From VGBK01 sp964354255 (lineage in GTDB: Bacteria; Actinomycetota; Acidimicrobiia; Spongiisociales; UBA11373), in the NCBI GenBank assembly GCA_964354255.1, contig CAYGYX010000019.1:1-32273 (forward strand): a stretch of 32,273 bases of DNA, given 5' to 3'. The notes under the pieces were generated by a model that was given only the letters and a program-made list of their open reading frames with translations, had not been told where the DNA came from and ran no database searches. Below are positions 1-7,190 of the stretch, one piece after another (the stretch's first letter is position 1; each line of letters opens with the position of its first letter). Position numbers and translations under genes: made by a program.

Positions 1-653
1 CGCCCCAGCGGCCGGGCGGCCGCTTCGGCGAGGAACTCCCGCTCCGGTTGGCCCAACTGCCGGGCTTCGTCGCGCAGCATGGGGGTGTCGGTGTCGCCCG
101 GGCAGACGGTGTTCACCCGGATGCCCTGGCCGGCGTGGTCGATGGCCATGGCCCGGGTGAGGTTGACCACCGCCCCTTTCGAGGCGCAGTAGGCGGCCGC
201 CGCCGCCCCGCCCTTCAGGCCCCAGCCCGAGGCGATGTTGACGATGGCGCCGCCGCCGCGGGCCGCCAGGTGGGGGATGGCCTCCCGGCTCATCAGGAAG
301 ATCGACTTGACGTTGACCGCCATGACCCGATCCCACTCGGCCTCGCTGGTAGCCAGGATGTCGGCCCGCCGGATGATGCCGGCGTTGTTCACCAGGGCGT
401 CCAGGCCGCCGAAGGCGGCCACCGTGGCCTCGACGGCGCGCCGGCAGTCCTCTGCCCGGGTCACGTCGGCGGTGGTGGAGAGGGCCCGGCCGCCCGCCAT
501 GACCACCTCGGCCGAGGCCGATGAGCCCGTCGCCTCGTTCAGATCCACGATGGAGACGGCGGCGCCCTCCCGAGCGAAAAGGAGGGCCGTCGCCCGCCCG
601 ATCCCTGAGGCGCCCCCGGTGATGAGGGCCACCTTGCCTTTCAGCACGTCCAT
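1..653 (-). CDS. SDR family oxidoreductase (C-terminus cut by window edge)
   Basis: NAD(P)-dependent short-chain dehydrogenase/reductase of the classical type; 217 residues are visible before the sequence runs out at position 1, so roughly 30-40 C-terminal residues are missing. Seen directly: N-terminal dinucleotide motif TGGASGIG (about residues 12-19), structural motif NNAG (about 96), and the catalytic tyrosine/lysine in YCASK, followed by the NTVCPG segment usual after the active site. The ATG at 653 is preceded by GAGGGAG, which fixes the start. It is the last visible gene of a minus-strand operon, 25 bp after another SDR, the two being clearly related but not identical. The substrate cannot be read from sequence; 3-oxoacyl, sugar alcohol and hydroxy-acid dehydrogenases all share these motifs. 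Context suggests it acts on a product made by the GcvP-like pair upstream (inference). Confidence 0.9.
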   Translation of the reverse strand, partial: MDVLKGKVALITGGASGIGRATALLFAREGAAVSIVDLNEATGSSASAEVVMAGGRALSTTADVTRAEDCRRAVEATVAAFGGLDALVNNAGIIRRADILATSEAEWDRVMAVNVKSIFLMSREAIPHLAARGGGAIVNIASGWGLKGGAAAAAYCASKGAVVNLTRAMAIDHAGQGIRVNTVCPGDTDTPMLRDEARQLGQPEREFLAEAAARPLG

Positions 654-678
654 GTTGGCTCCCTCTGGTGTGCGGCGC

Positions 679-1434
679 TCACGGCTGGCTGGCCAGGCCG
701 CCGGCGATCTCCCCGCCGTCGATGACGAAGCACTGCCCGGTGATGAAGGCCGCCTCGTCCGAGGCCAGGAAGGCGAACAGCGCCGCCACCTCCTCGGGCC
801 CGCCCAGGCGGCGCAGCGGGACCTTGGCCTCGAAGGCCCGGCGCATCTCCGGCGTGTACTCCGCTTCCTGCATGGGGGTCATGATGAAGCCGGGGCAGAC
901 GGCGTTCACCCGGATCGTCGGCCCCAGTTCCAGTGCCATCGAGCGGGTCAGTTCGATGACCCCGGCCTTGGAGGCGTTGTAGTCGGCGTAGTAGTGGTAG
1001 CCGGTGAGGCCGTTGGTCGAGCCCATGTTCAGGATCACCCCGCCACCCCCGGCCAGCATGCGCCGGGCTGCCTCCTGGGCGACGTGGAAGACCCCGGTGA
1101 GGTTGACGCCGATCACCGTGTTCCACTCCTCTGGGGTGATCTCGGGGAAGGAGTGGCGGAGGCTGATGCCGGCATTGTTCACCAGCACGTCGAGGCCGCC
1201 CCACGAGGTATCGAGCTCCGCGAAGGCGGCCGTCACCGCGCCGCGGTCGGAGACGTCGGCTACCAGCGCGCTGTGCAGGCCGGTCAGCTCCTCCTGGGCG
1301 CGTCGGCAGGCGTCGGCATCCCGGTCGAGGATGGTCACCCGCGAGCCCTCCTCCAGTAAGCGTCGCGCCGTCGCCAGGCCGATCCCGCCGGCCCCGCCGG
1401 TGATCACCACCCGCTTGTCCCTCAAGCCGCGCAC
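679..1434 (-). CDS. SDR family NAD(P)-dependent oxidoreductase
   Basis: Complete 251-residue classical short-chain dehydrogenase, the normal length for the family. Visible motifs: TGGAGGIG cofactor loop (residues 12-19), VADVSD adenine-ring-contacting segment near 59, NNAG near 87, serine of the NMGSTN strand, and the catalytic YNASK pair. It ends with the C-terminal pattern FVIDGGEIAGG typical of FabG-like enzymes. It starts 9 bp after the stop of the ATP-NAD-kinase-like gene and ends 25 bp before the next SDR, so all are probably one transcript. Substrate unknown: FabG-like sequence does not mean fatty-acid synthesis when the gene sits outside a fab cluster. Two SDRs in tandem suggest consecutive or stereo-opposite oxidoreductions in one pathway (inference). 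Confidence 0.92.
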   Translation of the reverse strand: MRGLRDKRVVITGGAGGIGLATARRLLEEGSRVTILDRDADACRRAQEELTGLHSALVADVSDRGAVTAAFAELDTSWGGLDVLVNNAGISLRHSFPEITPEEWNTVIGVNLTGVFHVAQEAARRMLAGGGGVILNMGSTNGLTGYHYYADYNASKAGVIELTRSMALELGPTIRVNAVCPGFIMTPMQEAEYTPEMRRAFEAKVPLRRLGGPEEVAALFAFLASDEAAFITGQCFVIDGGEIAGGLASQP

Positions 1435-1443
1435 GGAGACCTC

Positions 1444-2604
1444 CTACGTCGCCTCGGGCTCGGGATTCTCGTCTGCTTCACCGCTCGAGACGCGGTACAC
1501 CGCCCGCTCGCGGTACCCGGTGATGACCTCCACGTATCCGGTGAGCAGCGCATCGACCTCCGGGTCGCCGGTGTCCACCAGCAGGGGGCGCCCCTGCAGG
1601 GCGGCCAGCTTGGCGGGCGGGCAGATCACCAGCAGGTGCTCCCGGCCGACCCGGCGCAGCACCCGGGGGCTGATCTGCTGGTTGCCCCGGCCGAGCAGGA
1701 ACCCCTGGCCGCCGATGGGCGTGATGATGATCCCCAGAGGACGCCGCTCCTGCCACTCGAGGATCTGCCGCTCGCCCACGTCGGCGGCCAGCAGCTCGTC
1801 CCGGGTGAGCAGGTCCACCCCTACCAGGGTCTTGGGCAGGCCGAGGTGCTCCGCCACCGCGCGGGTGGTGGTGCCCGGCCCCAGGGCGTAGGCCCGCCCC
1901 GGCTCCATCTGCTCGGCGACCGCGGCGGCGATCGCCTGCGCCTGAGCCGTCTCGCCGGGGGGAGTGGGCACCTTGTGGCCCTGGACCGCTCCCGCCCGGT
2001 AGGGCACCATCAGGTAACCGTGCAGGGCGGTGACGATCTGTCCCCGCCGGTACCACTCCTCGTCCACGTCTACCACCTCGGCTTCCCGCAGGCGGGTCCG
2101 GCCGCCGCCCAGGTACTCCGCCGCCAGGGAGCCGGCGAGGATCGGGGTCACCGCGTACACCGCCGAGTGGATCTTCACCCCGGCCGGAATCCCCAGCACG
2201 GGCAGGCCGGTCCCGACGGCCCGGCAGATGTCGCGGGCGGTGCCGTCGCCCCCGGCGAAGAGGACCAGGTCGGCCCCGCCGTCGGCCATGGCCCCGACGG
2301 CCGCCCGGGTGTCGTCGGCGGTGGTGGCCCCGCCGGCGGCGGGCACCGGGACCACCCGGGGACTGAAGCCGGCTCGCCGGGCGACGGCTTCCCCCATCTC
2401 GCCGGCGGCGGCGAGCAGGTCGATCCTGTCCGCCATGGGGCGGAGGGGCTCCAGGGCGGCGGCGGCGCGCTCCCCGGCCCGCGGCTCGGCCCCCAGGGCG
2501 AGGGCCCGTCGCTGGATCTCCGGCCCGTCGCTGCCCTTCAGCCCCACCCGGCCGCCGATGCCGGCGAGGGGGTTGACGATGAGGCCCAGGCGCTTGGCCG
2601 CCAT
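1444..2604 (-). CDS. ATP-NAD kinase / AcoX family protein
   Basis: 386-residue protein of the NAD kinase superfamily. Seen: N-terminal IVNPLAGIGG (residues 9-18), and the diagnostic GGDGTARD loop (118-125) that in NAD kinases binds the diphosphate, then LGIPAGVKIHSAVYAVTP (about 136-153), the region where canonical NAD kinases have a GTxGFL-type motif. It is longer than housekeeping NadK (about 290-300 aa) and matches the AcoX-like branch, whose members often sit in catabolic operons. It starts only 3 bp after the gcvPB-like stop and is followed at 9 bp by an SDR. The family phosphorylates NAD or a related small molecule; the true substrate of this branch is not established. In context it may feed NADP(H) to the two SDRs or phosphorylate a pathway intermediate (inference). 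Confidence 0.82.
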   Translation of the reverse strand: MAAKRLGLIVNPLAGIGGRVGLKGSDGPEIQRRALALGAEPRAGERAAAALEPLRPMADRIDLLAAAGEMGEAVARRAGFSPRVVPVPAAGGATTADDTRAAVGAMADGGADLVLFAGGDGTARDICRAVGTGLPVLGIPAGVKIHSAVYAVTPILAGSLAAEYLGGGRTRLREAEVVDVDEEWYRRGQIVTALHGYLMVPYRAGAVQGHKVPTPPGETAQAQAIAAAVAEQMEPGRAYALGPGTTTRAVAEHLGLPKTLVGVDLLTRDELLAADVGERQILEWQERRPLGIIITPIGGQGFLLGRGNQQISPRVLRRVGREHLLVICPPAKLAALQGRPLLVDTGDPEVDALLTGYVEVITGYRERAVYRVSSGEADENPEPEAT

Positions 2605-2607
2605 GCC

Positions 2608-4173
2608 TCAGCCGCGCTTCTGGCCGGTCTTGCGGAGGTAGGCGCGCCAGGTGATCGCCCACTCGTCGGGGTCGTCGAGGGACTCCGGGTGGGTCCGGTG
2701 GACGGTGCTGTGGTGCGGGGCGGTCTTGACGACGGCAGGGTCGGCGTAGGCCTCGTCCGAGATCTGCCCGAGCACGGCGGCGTACTCGTCGAGCTCCTCC
2801 CGGGAGTACGACTCGGTGGGCTCCAGGGTCATCGGCTCGGGGACCACGAAGGGGTGGTGGCTGGTCCAGTAGTGCATGCCGAAGTCGGCGACGCGGATCT
2901 CGATGTCCTCCGAGTGGACCCCGGTGTCCCGGGCGAGCTGCTCCCAGCTGTAGCGCACCTGCTCGATGCGGCGCTTCCCCGGGGCGTAGGGGGCGGAGAC
3001 CCCGCGGATGCGCAGCACCCGGTCGAGCAGGTAGTTGTTGTTGAGCACCGCGACCTCGGCCACCCGGCGCAGCCCCTCGGCGCCCAGGCTCATGATCCAG
3101 GCGTAGGCCCGCACCAGGTTGGGGGCCACGCCGTAGAAGGGGCGCACCTTGCCGATGCTCTGGGGGCGGTCGTAGTCCAGGCGGTAGCGACCGTCCCGGC
3201 ACTCGACCGTGGGGACCGGCAGGAAGGGGGCCAGCTCCGCGGTGACCCCGCAAGCCCCCGCCGCCGGGCCGCCGCAGCCGTGCGGGGTGGAGAAGGTCTT
3301 GTGCAAGTTGAAGTGGCACAGGTCGAAGCCGGCCTCCCGGGCCCGGGTGATCCCCAGGATCCCGTTGGCGTTGGCCTGGTCGTAGGCGCACAGCCCGCCG
3401 GCGTCGTGCACCACCCGGACGAACTCGGCGATGCGCGGGTTGAAGATGCCGGTGTCCTCCGGGTTGGTGACCAGCAGGGCGGCCGTTCGATCGGACACCG
3501 CCGCCTTCAGGGCATCGAGATCCGGGTAGCCCTCGGCGTCGGGGTAGAGGGTGATCACCTCGTACCCGGCCACCCGGGCGGCGGCGGCATTCGAGGGATG
3601 GGAGAAGATGGTGGTGATCACCTGGTCCCGGTGGCCCTGGCCCCGGGCCGCCTGGCAGGCGCGGATCATGCAGACGTTGGCGTAGATGGCCGCCGAACCG
3701 GCTCCGGGCTGCAGGGTGACCCGGTCCAGGCCTGAGATCTCCCGGAGCATCCCCTCCAGCCGGTACATGATCTCCAGGATGCCCTGCACGGTGTCTTCGT
3801 CCTGTAACGGGTGCAGTTCGGCGAGCCGGGGATGGCGGGCCAGCCGGTCGTTCACCTTGGGGCTGTACTTCATGGTGCAGGTCCCCTGGCCCACGTCGAT
3901 GTTCAGGTCGACGCCCAGCGTCTCCTGGGACAGGCGGGTGTAGTGGCGCAGGACCTGGTTCTGCGACAGCTCAGGGAGGGCGGGCGGGACCCGGCGGCGC
4001 AGGGCCTCGGGCAGCTCCCCGGCCGGGTCGCCCACCTGCCGACGGACCTCCTCGTCCACCGGGGGCAGGAGCACGCCGCGGCGGCCGGGCCGGCTCAGCT
4101 CGAAGACGACGGGTTCGTCCCAGCGAGCCTGGTGGAAGCGGCGCGGGCGGGGCTTGGGGGCGATGGGCTTCAC
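2608..4173 (-). CDS. divergent glycine dehydrogenase subunit 2-like PLP enzyme (GcvPB family)
   Basis: 521 residues, PLP fold type I, related to the C-terminal half of glycine decarboxylase (P-protein). Start: GTG at 4173, forming a GTGA overlap with the preceding gene and preceded by GGGGGAGG; longer in-frame extensions lie inside that gene. Seen: SQNQVLRHYTRLSQ (70-83), CTMKYSPK (99-106), LHPLQ, and the PLP-lysine motif HFNLHKTFSTPHG with Lys292, then YRLDYDRPQSIG. Not canonical: the usual YPLGSCTMKYNPK is shortened to VGQGTCTMKYSPK, and the usual DSAHGTNPASA cofactor segment is replaced by IFSHPSNAAAA (189-199). It pairs with the upstream subunit to form the P-protein-like heterodimer. No gcvT or gcvH is in the window. 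Glycine decarboxylation is possible, but the motif losses argue for another amino substrate (inference). Confidence 0.85.
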   Translation of the reverse strand: MKPIAPKPRPRRFHQARWDEPVVFELSRPGRRGVLLPPVDEEVRRQVGDPAGELPEALRRRVPPALPELSQNQVLRHYTRLSQETLGVDLNIDVGQGTCTMKYSPKVNDRLARHPRLAELHPLQDEDTVQGILEIMYRLEGMLREISGLDRVTLQPGAGSAAIYANVCMIRACQAARGQGHRDQVITTIFSHPSNAAAARVAGYEVITLYPDAEGYPDLDALKAAVSDRTAALLVTNPEDTGIFNPRIAEFVRVVHDAGGLCAYDQANANGILGITRAREAGFDLCHFNLHKTFSTPHGCGGPAAGACGVTAELAPFLPVPTVECRDGRYRLDYDRPQSIGKVRPFYGVAPNLVRAYAWIMSLGAEGLRRVAEVAVLNNNYLLDRVLRIRGVSAPYAPGKRRIEQVRYSWEQLARDTGVHSEDIEIRVADFGMHYWTSHHPFVVPEPMTLEPTESYSREELDEYAAVLGQISDEAYADPAVVKTAPHHSTVHRTHPESLDDPDEWAITWRAYLRKTGQKRG

Positions 4174-5567
4174 CGCGTCACCTCCCCCAGGGCGTCCACC
4201 AGGCGGTCGAGGTCGGCCCGGGTGTGCACCTCGCTGACGCAGACGAGCAGGCTCTGGCCGAGGGCGGGGAACTCCAGGGACAGGTCCTTGCCCCCATGGA
4301 TGCCGCGCTCCAGCAGAGCCCGGTTCACCCCGGCCGCCGTCCGCCCTGGGCCGTCGAAGGCGAGCACGAACTCGGTGAAGTGCGGCGCGGGCAGGAAGGG
4401 CACCCGCAGCCCGGGCAGCGCCGCCACTCGGTTCATCAGGTAGCGGCAGCGCTGCATGAGGCCCTGGCCGATCTCCCTCATGCCCTGCGGCCCCATGAGG
4501 GCGAGGTAGACCCCGGCGGTGATGCCCCACAGGGCGGCCGCCGTGCCCACCCACTCCTTGCCTTCCTCCCGGCGGGCGAACGAGGTGCGCTCGTAGGCCA
4601 CGTCGCCGAAGCCGTACTCGCCCTCCACCACGGTCGGGGCGATCCCGAAGAGCCGGGAGGGGAATTCCATGACGAACCTGGCCTCGTCGCGGCTGGCGAT
4701 GAAGCCGCCGTGGCCGCCTCCGAACTGCAGGTGGATGCCCAGGCTCTGGATGTCGCCGCAGGCGAGGTCGGCGCCGTAGTCGGCCGGGGGGCGGATCACT
4801 CCCAGCGAGAGCGGGTTCACCCCCACCACCGAGAGGGCACCCACGGCATGGGCGGCGGCGGCGATCCGGTCGGCCCGGGTTTCGAGGACGCCCAGGTAGC
4901 CGGGGTTCTCCATGTAGACCGCGGCGACCCGAGGGGAGAGGGCGGCCTCGAGGGCGGACAGGTCCGCCAGCCCCGTCTCCGGCTCGAAGGGGATGAGGCC
5001 GACGGCCACGTCCGGCTGCAGATAGCCGCGTACCATCGACAACTTGTCCGCCTCCAGCGAGGCGGGGACGAGGACCGAGTCCCGCCCGGTGATGCGGGCG
5101 GCCATGCGCAGGGCGGTGGCCGCCGCCTGGAAGCCGTCGTAGTTGGGGACGTTGACCACGTCCATCTCGAGGAGTTCGCCCATCAGGCTCTGGTACTCGA
5201 ACAGGGCCTGGAAGCGCCCGTGGTCCTCGTAGGGCTCGCCGGCGTAGGCGGTGAGGAACTCGCCGCGCCCGTTGATCTCGTCGCACACCGCCGGCACCTG
5301 GTGCTGGTAGCAGCCCGCCCCCAGGAAGCTGAGCGATTCTCGGGTGGAGGTGTTGCGGTCCAGCAGGCCCTCCACGTGGCGGACGAGCTCCGCCTCGGAG
5401 AGCAGCGGCTCGGGGAGGTCGAGGAGACCCGCGACCCGCAGCTCCGCGGGGATGTCGGCGTAGAACTCGCCGATGCTCCCGGCGCCCACCGCCCGCAGCA
5501 TCTCTTGCTCCACGGCGGGCACGGAGTTGGGGATGTAGGGGTGCACCATGGGTTCTCTGGCTGGCAT
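4170..5567 (-). CDS. divergent glycine dehydrogenase subunit 1-like protein (GcvPA family)
   Basis: 465 residues, close to the 440-460 aa typical of GcvPA. The ATG at 5567 follows GGAGGGAG at a good distance; a second Met (residue 7) has no ribosome site. N-terminal YIPNSVPAVEQEML, FLGAGCYQHQVPAV (81-94), FLTAYAGEPYEDHGRFQALFE (104-124) and GDIQSLGIHLQFGGGHGG (271-288) align with GcvPA landmarks. It departs from them: the canonical AYTPYQPE becomes AYAGEPYEDHG, GEGQSLGIPLSFGGP becomes GDIQSLGIHLQFGGG, and the canonical QHIRREKATSNICT block is changed to TSFARREEGKEWVGTAA (about 328-344). Such blocks line the glycine decarboxylase active site in canonical enzymes. It is translationally coupled to the GcvPB-like gene (GTGA) and probably forms a heterodimer with it. 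First gene of the tight operon running to position 1. Confidence 0.85.
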   Translation of the reverse strand: MPAREPMVHPYIPNSVPAVEQEMLRAVGAGSIGEFYADIPAELRVAGLLDLPEPLLSEAELVRHVEGLLDRNTSTRESLSFLGAGCYQHQVPAVCDEINGRGEFLTAYAGEPYEDHGRFQALFEYQSLMGELLEMDVVNVPNYDGFQAAATALRMAARITGRDSVLVPASLEADKLSMVRGYLQPDVAVGLIPFEPETGLADLSALEAALSPRVAAVYMENPGYLGVLETRADRIAAAAHAVGALSVVGVNPLSLGVIRPPADYGADLACGDIQSLGIHLQFGGGHGGFIASRDEARFVMEFPSRLFGIAPTVVEGEYGFGDVAYERTSFARREEGKEWVGTAAALWGITAGVYLALMGPQGMREIGQGLMQRCRYLMNRVAALPGLRVPFLPAPHFTEFVLAFDGPGRTAAGVNRALLERGIHGGKDLSLEFPALGQSLLVCVSEVHTRADLDRLVDALGEVTR

Positions 5568-5613
5568 CGCCGCTCCCTCCGGTCGGCTCGGCGGGCGTCG
5601 GCCCCCTCTGCTT

Positions 5614-5628
5614 GAGCCCTTCGGGCTC
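5614..5628 (-). other. short hairpin between plsC-like and gcvPA-like genes
   Basis: Perfect 6-bp arms (GAGCCC / GGGCTC) around a 3-base loop begin at the stop codon of the acyltransferase gene. There is no T-tract after it on the minus strand, so it is at best a weak or Rho-assisted terminator or an mRNA-stabilising stem separating the acyltransferase from the gcvPA-like operon. Confidence 0.4.
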
Positions 5629-6371
5629 TACACCTCCGCCCGGATGCGCTGGTAGGTCTCACCGATGATCCGGTGCGTCTGCTCGCGCAGCGGCTCGATG
5701 GCGTCTTCGCCGAGGCCAGCGGTGGGGATGGGCGGGAGGAAGACCATCTTCACCTTGCCTCCCTGCCACCACCACTGCCCGGGGGGCCAGACGTGGTTGG
5801 TGCCGGCAAAGGCAGTCGGGAGGATCGGCATGCCGTTCTGGACGGCGATGCGGAAGGCCCCCTTCTTGAAGTCGTGGAGCTCGGCGTCGCGGGAGCGGGT
5901 GCCCTCCGGGTAGATGAGCAGCGAGCGGCCCATGTTGATGACCCGGGCCACCTGCTCGTTGATTGCCTCGTGGGCGGCGGCGTCGTGGGCCTGGCGGTCG
6001 GTCTCCACCATCCCGACGGCGCGCAGGGTCGATCCGAACAGCGGGATCTTGTACAGCTCCTTCTTGGCCAGGAAGCGCACACCGACGGGCATGGTGCCCA
6101 GGTGGTAGGGGGCGTCGAGGTTGGAGAGGTGGTTCGACACCACCACGTAGGAAGTGCTCCGGTCCACGTTCTCCAGGCCCTCGATGGTGTTGTCCACCCC
6201 GGAGAAGAAGTTGAACAGCCGCCCCCAGCCGCGGGCGACGACCTCGGTGTGATGCGTGTCCGGCCGGAAGCGGGTGACCACCATCAGCCAGGAGCACACT
6301 GCGATGGTGTAGAGCACGATCACGGTGAACCCGAAGGCGGTGCGGACGGCATTGCCGACGGTGCGCATCAC
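5628..6371 (-). CDS. plsC: 1-acyl-sn-glycerol-3-phosphate acyltransferase-like protein
   Basis: 247 residues (GTG start at 6371; an ATG follows immediately at 6368). Membrane-associated acyltransferase of the PlsC/LPLAT family, which transfers an acyl chain to lysophosphatidate or a related acceptor during phospholipid synthesis. Seen: one hydrophobic helix at about 11-33, catalytic HX4D block NHLSNLD (80-86, His81 and Asp86), FLAKKELYKIPLFG (100-113, motif II region), and the acceptor-binding YPEGTRSRD (154-162). Length is normal. A TANNNT box (TAGCCT) ends 6 nt before the GTG, so the mRNA may be leaderless. It is divergent from the crotonase gene with only 36 bp between starts. Acceptor specificity (lysophosphatidate versus other) is not readable. 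Confidence 0.88.
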   Translation of the reverse strand: MMRTVGNAVRTAFGFTVIVLYTIAVCSWLMVVTRFRPDTHHTEVVARGWGRLFNFFSGVDNTIEGLENVDRSTSYVVVSNHLSNLDAPYHLGTMPVGVRFLAKKELYKIPLFGSTLRAVGMVETDRQAHDAAAHEAINEQVARVINMGRSLLIYPEGTRSRDAELHDFKKGAFRIAVQNGMPILPTAFAGTNHVWPPGQWWWQGGKVKMVFLPPIPTAGLGEDAIEPLREQTHRIIGETYQRIRAEV

Positions 6372-6376
6372 CTCAG

Positions 6377-6383
6377 TAGGCTA
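6377..6383. promoter_or_regulatory. shared palindromic -10 element for two divergent genes
   Basis: The 7-mer TAGGCTA reads TAGGCT on plus (6377-6382) and TAGCCT on minus (6383-6378), so both strands carry a TANNNT -10 hexamer in the 36 bp between the acyltransferase and crotonase starts. On minus it lies 6 nt from the GTG start; on plus it leaves a short leader with GGAGG (6399-6403). No -35 is obvious on either side. Confidence 0.5.
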
Positions 6384-6407
6384 CCCCCGCCGTCAGCCGG
6401 AGGCAGC

Positions 6408-7190
6408 ATGCCCGATGTCCTCTATGAGGTGGCCGGCCACGTCGCCACCATCACGCTCAACCGCCCTGAGAGGCGCAACGCCCTCACCCTGCCCATGCTC
6501 GATACCCTGGCCGAAACTGTGCGGGCGGCGGACGCCGACCCGGAGGTGCGAGCCATCGTGCTCACCGGGGCGGGGGAGGGGTTCTGCGCCGGCCTCGACC
6601 TGGTGGAGGCGGCCGCCCAGGGACTGGAGGCCATCGACGCGCTCGCCGTCTCCTACCGCCCCGAGCGGATCCCCGTCCTGGCCATGCACCAGGCGGACAC
6701 CCCGATCGTGGCGGCGGTCAACGGCGCCGCCGCCGGCTACGGGGTGGGCCTCGCCCTGAACTCCGACATCCGGGTGATGGCCCGGTCGGCCCGGTTCGTC
6801 CCGCCCACCCGGCGGGCCCTGGTACCGGAGAGCGGTGACACCCTCCTGCTGCCCCGCCTCAGCGGGTGGGAGTGTGCTGCCCGCTTCTACTTCCTGGGGG
6901 AGGACCTCTCTGCCGAGGCGGCGCTGGCGGCCGGGATGGTGTCGGAGGTGGTGGACGGCGCCGACGCCTGCCGGGCCCGGGCCGCCGCCCTGGCCGCGCA
7001 GATCGCCGCTATGCCCCCGCTGGCGGTGCAGGCGGCCAAGCGGATGATGCGGGCCGCCCTCACCGACGGCTACACGGACCACGTGCCCCGGGTGCTCCTC
7101 CAGCTGCTGCCGCTGTTCCGCAGCGCCGACTTCGCCGAGGCGACGGCGGCCTTCCTGGAGAAGCGCCCGGCGACCTTCACCGGCCGGTGA
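6408..7190 (+). CDS. enoyl-CoA hydratase/isomerase (crotonase) family protein
   Basis: 260 residues, the standard crotonase length. Start ATG at 6408 follows GGAGG at 4 nt. Crotonases bind an acyl-CoA thioester and stabilise its enolate; most hydrate trans-2-enoyl-CoA in beta-oxidation. Seen: LNRPERRNAL (17-26) at the CoA site, first oxyanion-hole loop FCAGLDL (59-65), second NGAAAGYGVGLAL (105-117), and PESG (140-143) where Glu141 matches one of the two catalytic acids of hydratases. The residue at the other acid position was not assigned, so an isomerase or a different crotonase activity stays possible. Its stop overlaps the GTG start of the next gene by GTGA, so the two are co-translated. 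An SDR resembling (3R)-hydroxyacyl-CoA dehydrogenase lies two genes on, which fits acyl-CoA metabolism. Confidence 0.88.
   Translation: MPDVLYEVAGHVATITLNRPERRNALTLPMLDTLAETVRAADADPEVRAIVLTGAGEGFCAGLDLVEAAAQGLEAIDALAVSYRPERIPVLAMHQADTPIVAAVNGAAAGYGVGLALNSDIRVMARSARFVPPTRRALVPESGDTLLLPRLSGWECAARFYFLGEDLSAEAALAAGMVSEVVDGADACRARAAALAAQIAAMPPLAVQAAKRMMRAALTDGYTDHVPRVLLQLLPLFRSADFAEATAAFLEKRPATFTGR

Noticed and set aside
1636..3735. 699-residue plus-strand frame over the kinase and gcvPB-like genes
   Set aside because: Its translation is low-complexity Gly/Ala/Pro/Arg sequence, antisense to well-supported genes with intact motifs; a GC-rich shadow.
2608..5286. 892-residue frame, as if GcvPB carried a long N-terminal fusion
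   Set aside because: The upstream part is an out-of-frame reading of the gcvPA-like gene; the GTGA overlap with a GGAGG site at 4173 gives the true start.
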